A stretch of DNA of 64,000 nt, taken from the NCBI GenBank assembly GCA_963704455.1, contig OY969905.1, positions 1,488,001-1,552,000 of the forward strand, written 5' to 3'. Below are positions 60,001 to 64,000 of the stretch, in pieces (the stretch's first letter is position 1; each line of letters opens with the position of its first letter). The notes beneath the pieces are model-generated. The model was not told the DNA's origin, searched no databases, and worked only from the letters and a program-made list of their open reading frames with translations. Both the position numbers and the translations under genes were made by a program. The DNA is from DASTCZ01 sp963704455. GTDB lineage: Bacteria > Acidobacteriota > Terriglobia > Acidiferrales > UBA7541.

Positions 60001-60025
60001 AGGACTAAGTGCGTATGAGCAATAG
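57020..60025 (+). CDS. hsdR: type I restriction enzyme HsdR subunit
   Basis: 1001 residues. The N-terminal nuclease domain has the PD-(D/E)xK signature as Asp119 in RYDVILLING and Glu133-x-Lys135 in QIELKS. The motor domain has TTGSGKTLTS (about 272-281) and the DEAD-box variant FDECHR near 392. A C-terminal helical domain contacts the methylase. AAGGAT precedes the ATG. It cuts foreign DNA at a distance from unmodified sites after translocation. Confidence 0.96.
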   Translation: MSLERQIEEQLIDKLQSLKYEYRQDIRDRDGLMKNFREKFQALNRVQLGNSEFDRLLDEIITPDVFAAAKILRERNSFTRDDGTPLNYTLVNIKDWCKNTFEVVNQLRINTDNSHQRYDVILLINGVPVVQIELKSLGISPRRAMEQIVNYKNDPGNGYTKTLLCFMQLFIVSNRSDTWYFANNNSRHFSFNADERYLPVYQFAAEDNKKITHLDSFAEAFLPKCTLGQMISRYMVLIASEQKLMMMRPYQIYAVKAIVDCIHENCGNGYIWHTTGSGKTLTSFKASTLLKDNPDIEKCVFVVDRKDLDRQTREEFNRFQEGCVEENTHTGALVRRLLSDDYADKVIVTTIQKLGLALDENSKRSKENKKQGKATYKEQLEPLRNERMVFIFDECHRSQFGDNHKAIKGFFPNSQLFGFTGTPIFEQNATYQQIDGQQASLTTTADIFQRELHAYTITHAIDDRNVLRFHIDYYKPEGKNVPKKGETLAKQAIVEAILDKHDAATGGRRFNATLATASINDAIEYFNLFKALHDEKRKTDPTFQPLNIACVFSPPAEGNKDVQQIQEDLPQEKADNEKEPEKKKDALKAIIADYNKRFGTNHSIYEFDLYYQDVQKRIKDQKFPNQDMPLKGKEKIDIIIVVDMLLTGFDSKYLNTLYVDKNMRHHGLIQAFSRTNRVLNGTKPYGNILDFRQQQDAVNEAIALFSGEKIDRAREIWLVDKAPKVIENLRSSVKKLDDFMKSQGLTCKPEAVLNLKGDDARSAFINHFKEVQRLKTQLDQYTDLTDENKKDIEQVLPKEELNAFRGVYLETAQRLKEQQRKGDDHASPEVQQLDFEFVLFASAVIDYDYIMALIARYSAQTPGKQNMSREQLIGLIQSDAKFMDERDDIAAYINTLKVGEGLSETTIREGYQQFKAEKTAQELAAIAGKHGLATDALQKFVDGILQRMIFDGEQLTDLMAPLALNWKSRRVKELALMEDLIPLLNKRSQGREISGLSAYEQ

Positions 60026-61301
60026 TTCAGAAACTAGCACCATGAAATCTGAAAGCAAACGAGTATTGAAGCCAAACCTCCGCTTCCCTGAGTTCAAGAA
60101 TGCACCGGGCTGGGAAGAGAAAACTCTTGGTGACATTGCCTCTTTTTACAAAGGGAGGGGCATCTCAAGAGCGGAAATAGATCAAGACGGAAAACAGCCG
60201 TGCATACGATATGGGGAACTTTATACGCGGTACGGCGAGGTTATTGATAACGTGTATTCAAGAACGAGCGTTTCTGCTTCTAATCTTTTCCTTAGTCATA
60301 AAAATGACGTCATAATTCCCGCGTCTGGAGAGACAAAGCTAGATATTGCTAAAGCATCGTGCGTCGTGTATGACGATGTTGCGTTGGGCGGCGATCTAAA
60401 TGTTATTCGCACAAACCACAGCGGAGTATTTCTTAGCTACTATCTGAATGGCCCGAAGAAACTAGACATAGCCAAAGTTGCCCAAGGCCACACGGTTGTC
60501 CATCTGTATCCAAGCCAGTTGGAGCAGCTCGCAATCGTGATTCCAAAAGTGGCCGAACAGCGAAAGATCGCCGACTGTCTGACCAACCTCGACGACCTGA
60601 TCGCTGCACAACGCCAAAAACTCGACGCACTCAAGACCCATAAAACAGGGCTGATGCAGCAGCTTTTCCCCCGCGCAGGCGAAACCCTCCCCCGCCTTCG
60701 CTTCCCCGAATTTCAAGACGCGGCGGAGTGGGCAACTAGGGAATTGGGCGGGTTTATCACTGAAAGAAATGAGTATCCTAAAGAAAGCGTGCCGCTGTTT
60801 AGTTTGACCATTGAGAATGGTATTACACCCAAAACGGAACGCTATGAGCGGTCGTTTTTGGTCAATGATGAAGTAGATGCTTATAAATTGGTGTTGCCTG
60901 ATGACTTTGCATATAACCCGATGAATTTGAGGTTTGGGGCAATAGGAAGACATTCTGGAAATGAAAATGTTGCAGTCTCGAAGTATTACAATGTTTTCTC
61001 ATGTGATAACACCGTAAATGCCAGATTCTGCGAAATATATTTCAAAAGTGAGGGAATGGTTGCCTATTATGACGACATGGCCATCGGCTCGCTTATCGAG
61101 AAAAGGCGTGTTCATTTTAGTGCTTTTGTAAAATTCAATATTCGTTTCCCTCAACTAGCAGAACAACAAAAAATCGCCGAGTGCCTTTCCTCCCTCGACG
61201 ACATGGTTGTCGCCCAAACCCAAAAGCTCGACGCGCTCAAGACTCACAAAAAAGGACTAATGCAGCAGCTCTTCCCTTCCGCTGAGGAGGTGGATGCATG
61301 A
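60015..61301 (+). CDS. hsdS: type I specificity subunit HsdS
   Basis: 428 residues starting inside the last codons of hsdR (11-nt overlap). Two target-recognition domains, each ending in a conserved helical repeat: AEQRKIADCLTNLDDLIAAQ near residue 177 and AEQQKIAECLSSLDDMVVAQ near 381, both followed by QKLDALKTHK-GLMQQLFP. The repeats are close enough in DNA to recombine, which could change specificity. Confidence 0.93.
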   Translation: MSNSSETSTMKSESKRVLKPNLRFPEFKNAPGWEEKTLGDIASFYKGRGISRAEIDQDGKQPCIRYGELYTRYGEVIDNVYSRTSVSASNLFLSHKNDVIIPASGETKLDIAKASCVVYDDVALGGDLNVIRTNHSGVFLSYYLNGPKKLDIAKVAQGHTVVHLYPSQLEQLAIVIPKVAEQRKIADCLTNLDDLIAAQRQKLDALKTHKTGLMQQLFPRAGETLPRLRFPEFQDAAEWATRELGGFITERNEYPKESVPLFSLTIENGITPKTERYERSFLVNDEVDAYKLVLPDDFAYNPMNLRFGAIGRHSGNENVAVSKYYNVFSCDNTVNARFCEIYFKSEGMVAYYDDMAIGSLIEKRRVHFSAFVKFNIRFPQLAEQQKIAECLSSLDDMVVAQTQKLDALKTHKKGLMQQLFPSAEEVDA

Positions 61302-62419
61302 GTGCAACCCCGTTTGCCGATTTGGATGTTCTTGCTGCACATCTGCGCCGAGAGCTGCAGATTAAGAAATTCGTTCTACTCTACGCCTACAATGGCACGG
61401 GCAAGACGCGCCTTTCAACAACCTTCAAGGACCTTGGCAAAAAGGAAGACGCGCGCGATACCCTATATTTTAACGCTTTCACCGAGGATTTGTTTTATTG
61501 GGACAATGACCTTGAAAATGACCGTGAGCGCGTGCTCAAGATAAACAAGGACTCCCGCTTTTTCGCCGGCCTCGACCAGGTGGAGATGGACAACCGCATC
61601 CGTCCGTTGCTCACTCGCTACGCCAATTTCGATTTTAAAATCGATACCAACAATTGGGAAGTGAGCTTCTCTCAGAATATTACGACAGGCGAAGGTGATG
61701 CCGCGAAGACCGAGATAGTTGAAGACATTAAGGTGTCCCGCAGCGAGGAGAACGTCTTCATTTGGTGCTTCTTCCTAGCAATCCTTCAACTCGTCTTAGA
61801 CAAAGCCGAGGCATACAAATGGGTTAAGTACATCTATATTGATGATCCCATTTCATCGCTCGATGAACATAACGCGATCATGGTGGCGAATCATCTGGCG
61901 CAATTGCTCCTTAAGTCAGACGATGCACTAAGGACGGTCATTTCGACACACCACACACTCTTCTTCAACGTCATGGGCAACGAGTTGAAGAAGAAGGCAA
62001 GAAAATACCACCTTTGCAAAGCCCAAAACTCGCAGAGCTTTTTGCTCCGTGACACGGGTTATACGCCATTCTTCCAACACGTTGCGAACCTGGCCGAGCT
62101 GGAGCAGGCTCAAAAGAAAGGCAAGCTTTATACGCATCACTTCAACATGCTGCGTTCGATCATCGAAAAAACCGCCAGCTTTCACGGTTACGAGAATTTT
62201 GGTGACTGCATTCGGCCAACTGTGGACGACGCGGACAAAACTTTGCACACTCGCGTAGTTAACATCATGAGCCACGGAAATTACTCGCTCTACGAACCAA
62301 TCGAGATGCTGGAAGAGAACAAAGCCTTGTTTAAAACGATTCTGGAGGACTTCCGAAAGAATTTTCCGTTCAACCCTGACCCGTTCGAAGAAACGACCAA
62401 GGAAGTGAAACCTGCATGA
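61298..62419 (+). CDS. AAA/SMC-type ATPase within restriction operon
   Basis: 373 residues; ATGA overlap with hsdS and with hsdM. Walker A is AYNGTGKTRLS (about 30-38) and Walker B YIYIDDPISSLDEHNAI, the ABC-type signature of the AAA_13 group that includes RloC and PrrC anticodon nucleases. A HFNMLRSIIEKTASFHGY segment resembles the region after the motor in those proteins, but the nuclease triad is not certain. Its location suggests a back-up effector tied to the restriction enzyme. Confidence 0.75.
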   Translation: MSATPFADLDVLAAHLRRELQIKKFVLLYAYNGTGKTRLSTTFKDLGKKEDARDTLYFNAFTEDLFYWDNDLENDRERVLKINKDSRFFAGLDQVEMDNRIRPLLTRYANFDFKIDTNNWEVSFSQNITTGEGDAAKTEIVEDIKVSRSEENVFIWCFFLAILQLVLDKAEAYKWVKYIYIDDPISSLDEHNAIMVANHLAQLLLKSDDALRTVISTHHTLFFNVMGNELKKKARKYHLCKAQNSQSFLLRDTGYTPFFQHVANLAELEQAQKKGKLYTHHFNMLRSIIEKTASFHGYENFGDCIRPTVDDADKTLHTRVVNIMSHGNYSLYEPIEMLEENKALFKTILEDFRKNFPFNPDPFEETTKEVKPA

Positions 62420-64000
62420 ACGACCGAGATAAAACACAACTGGGCAGAACCCTTTGGGGCATTGCCGACGACCTGCGCGGCGCGATGAACGCGGACGATT
62501 TCCGCGACTATATGCTGTCGTTCCTATTCCTGCGCTACCTGTCAGACAATTACGAGGCGGCCGCGCAAAAAGAACTGGGGCGGGACTATCCTCAGGTCGA
62601 GGGTGACGGCCGCCGTGTGCCTCTGGCCCTCTGGTATGCCAACAATCCTGATGACGTAGCCGATTTCGAGAAGCAGATGCGCCGCAAGGTGCATTATGTC
62701 ATCAAGCCGGATCATCTATGGGCCAGCATCGCCAATCTGGCCCGTACGCAGAATGGAGAACTTCTCAACACGCTGCAAGCAGCCTTCAAATATATCGAGA
62801 CGGAGTCCTTCCAAAGCACCTTCCAAGGCCTGTTTTCTGAGATTAATCTGGCGTCGGACAAGCTCGGCAAAAAATACGAAGAGCGCAACGCCAAGCTCTG
62901 CACCATTATTCAAAAGATCGCCGAAGGGCTGACGCAATTCTCCACCGACGCCGACACGTTGGGCGATGCCTACGAATATCTGATTGGCCAGTTTGCCGCA
63001 GGTTCCGGCAAGAAGGCGGGCGAGTTTTACACGCCGCAGCAGATTTCCAGCATTTTGTCTGGCATCGTCACGCTGGACAGCCAGGAGCCGAAAACGGGAA
63101 AGAAAGCCAAGCTGGGGAGCGTTTTTGATTTTGCCTGCGGTTCCGGCTCATTGCTACTCAATGTCCGCAAGCGTATGGGGCCGCAGGGCATTGGCAAAAT
63201 CTACGGACAGGAAAGCAACATCACAACTTACAACTTGGCGCGCATGAACATGCTGCTGCACGGGCTGAAGGACTCGGAGTTTGAAATCTTCCACGGCGAC
63301 ACGCTGACCAATGATTGGGAAATGTTGCGCGAGACCAACCCCGCCAAGAAACCTCATTTTGATGCAGTGGTGGCGAATCCGCCGTTCAGCTACCGCTGGG
63401 AAGCCACTGAAGCCATTGGCGAAGATGTGCGCTTCAAGAATCACGGACTGGCACCCAAATCCGCCGCAGACTTTGCCTTTTTGCTGCACGGCTTTCATTA
63501 CCTGAAGGACGAAGGCGTGATGGCCATCATTCTGCCCCACGGCGTGCTGTTCCGTGGTGGCGCGGAAGAGCGCATCCGCACCAAGCTGCTGACTGATGGG
63601 CATATTGATACGGTTGTTGGCCTGCCCGCCAATTTGTTTTATTCCACCGGCATCCCAGTGTGCATACTGGTGCTCAAAAAATGCAAAAAGCCAGACGACG
63701 TGCTCTTCATCAACGCCAGCGAGCATTTCGAGAAAAGCAAACGCCAGAACCGGCTGCGGGACGAAGACGTCGAAAAAATTCTTAAGACCTACCAATTCCG
63801 TAAGGAAGAGGAGCGTTATTCAAAACGAATCCCGATGGAGCGGATAAAAGAGGAAGGGTACAACCTGAATATATCCCGCTACATCAGCACCGCAATTGCT
63901 GAATCAGAAATCGATCTAGCGGCGACTCATGACGTGCTGGAAATAATCGAGAACACAATCCAAAAAGCAACAATTAAGCACAATAAATTCCTTGAAGAAC
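62416..64000 (+). CDS. hsdM: type I methyltransferase HsdM, 3' end missing
   Basis: 528 residues are visible; the gene runs past the window. The N-terminal helical domain (LWGIADDLRGAMNADDFRDY) is followed by the methylase core: GEFYTPQQISSILS, motif I FDFACGSGSLL and the catalytic NPPF tetrad in VVANPPFSYRW, typical for N6-adenine methylation. It starts by an ATGA overlap with the AAA ATPase gene. The gene order R-S-ATPase-M is unusual. Confidence 0.95.
   Translation, partial: MNDRDKTQLGRTLWGIADDLRGAMNADDFRDYMLSFLFLRYLSDNYEAAAQKELGRDYPQVEGDGRRVPLALWYANNPDDVADFEKQMRRKVHYVIKPDHLWASIANLARTQNGELLNTLQAAFKYIETESFQSTFQGLFSEINLASDKLGKKYEERNAKLCTIIQKIAEGLTQFSTDADTLGDAYEYLIGQFAAGSGKKAGEFYTPQQISSILSGIVTLDSQEPKTGKKAKLGSVFDFACGSGSLLLNVRKRMGPQGIGKIYGQESNITTYNLARMNMLLHGLKDSEFEIFHGDTLTNDWEMLRETNPAKKPHFDAVVANPPFSYRWEATEAIGEDVRFKNHGLAPKSAADFAFLLHGFHYLKDEGVMAIILPHGVLFRGGAEERIRTKLLTDGHIDTVVGLPANLFYSTGIPVCILVLKKCKKPDDVLFINASEHFEKSKRQNRLRDEDVEKILKTYQFRKEEERYSKRIPMERIKEEGYNLNISRYISTAIAESEIDLAATHDVLEIIENTIQKATIKHNKFLEE

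Noticed and set aside
61298..62419. Firm naming of the ATPase as an RloC/PrrC anticodon nuclease
   Set aside because: The motor motifs fit, but the nuclease residues could not be assigned with confidence and the zinc-hook of RloC is absent.
1..64000. CRISPR arrays
   Set aside because: No regular direct repeats with unique spacers were seen anywhere; the repeats present are IS ends, att sites and protein-coding repeats.

Overview
The window reads as a chromosomal segment of a GC-rich soil-type bacterium, most plausibly an acidobacterium. That guess rests on the giant cyclic beta-glucan synthase gene, the secreted M14 peptidase, the OmpA-like barrel and the style of the conjugation genes; no rRNA or ribosomal protein gene is present to confirm it. 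About the first 15 kb are ordinary chromosome and almost everything after about 15.3 kb is accessory DNA.

Region 1 (1-15.2 kb): the 3' end of an EthD-like gene, a secreted M14 metallocarboxypeptidase, a complete IS256-family insertion with exact ends and an 8-bp target duplication, an 8.8-kb cyclic beta-1,2-glucan synthase gene and a membrane-anchored alpha/beta hydrolase.

Region 2 (15.3-31.5 kb): an integrated island bounded by a 54-nt near-identical copy of the 3' half of tRNA-Arg(TCT) on the left and the intact tRNA-Arg(TCT) on the right. It holds a P4-type integrase, a HTH/AT-hook protein, a primase-helicase followed by an origin-like repeat cluster, an IS1202-like insertion with a 22-bp target duplication, a ribbon-helix-helix protein, several small unknown genes, an HK97-fold major capsid protein and, after that, cargo (a Clp-fold serine protease trio, envelope proteins and small basic or zinc proteins). 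No portal, terminase or tail gene is recognisable. It looks like a capsid-encoding phage satellite or the remnant of one.

Region 3 (31.6-48.6 kb): an integrative conjugative element on the minus strand. In transcription order it has a sigma-like and anti-sigma-like pair, VirB2, VirB3, VirB4, a previously uncalled 40-aa membrane peptide, VirB9, VirB10, TrbJ/VirB5, VirB6, VirB8, small membrane proteins, a replication-relaxation protein, a long structured intergenic palindrome (oriT or RNA candidate), a small putative accessory protein, the VirD4 coupling protein, VirB11, an excisionase and a second tyrosine integrase. Many junctions are 4-nt stop/start overlaps, so it is probably one long operon. 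SSB (48.2-48.6 kb) and ArdC (53.6-54.4 kb) fit with plasmid establishment in a new host.

Region 4 (49.1-53.6 kb): between SSB and ArdC lies a tight four-gene plus-strand operon: a tryptophanyl-tRNA-synthetase-like protein with degenerate signatures, a Nudix hydrolase, a histidine phosphatase with its second catalytic histidine region altered, and a membrane-anchored NB-ARC/TPR STAND ATPase. I know of no described system with this composition. It is the strongest candidate in the window for a new defence or signalling system.

Region 5 (54.8-64 kb): an HNH-like protein, a small basic AT-hook protein, an XRE regulator with a perfect 18-bp palindrome upstream, and a type I restriction-modification operon in the order hsdR-hsdS-AAA ATPase-hsdM, preceded by a small ORF that resembles the amino terminus of HsdM. 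HsdM runs off the window.
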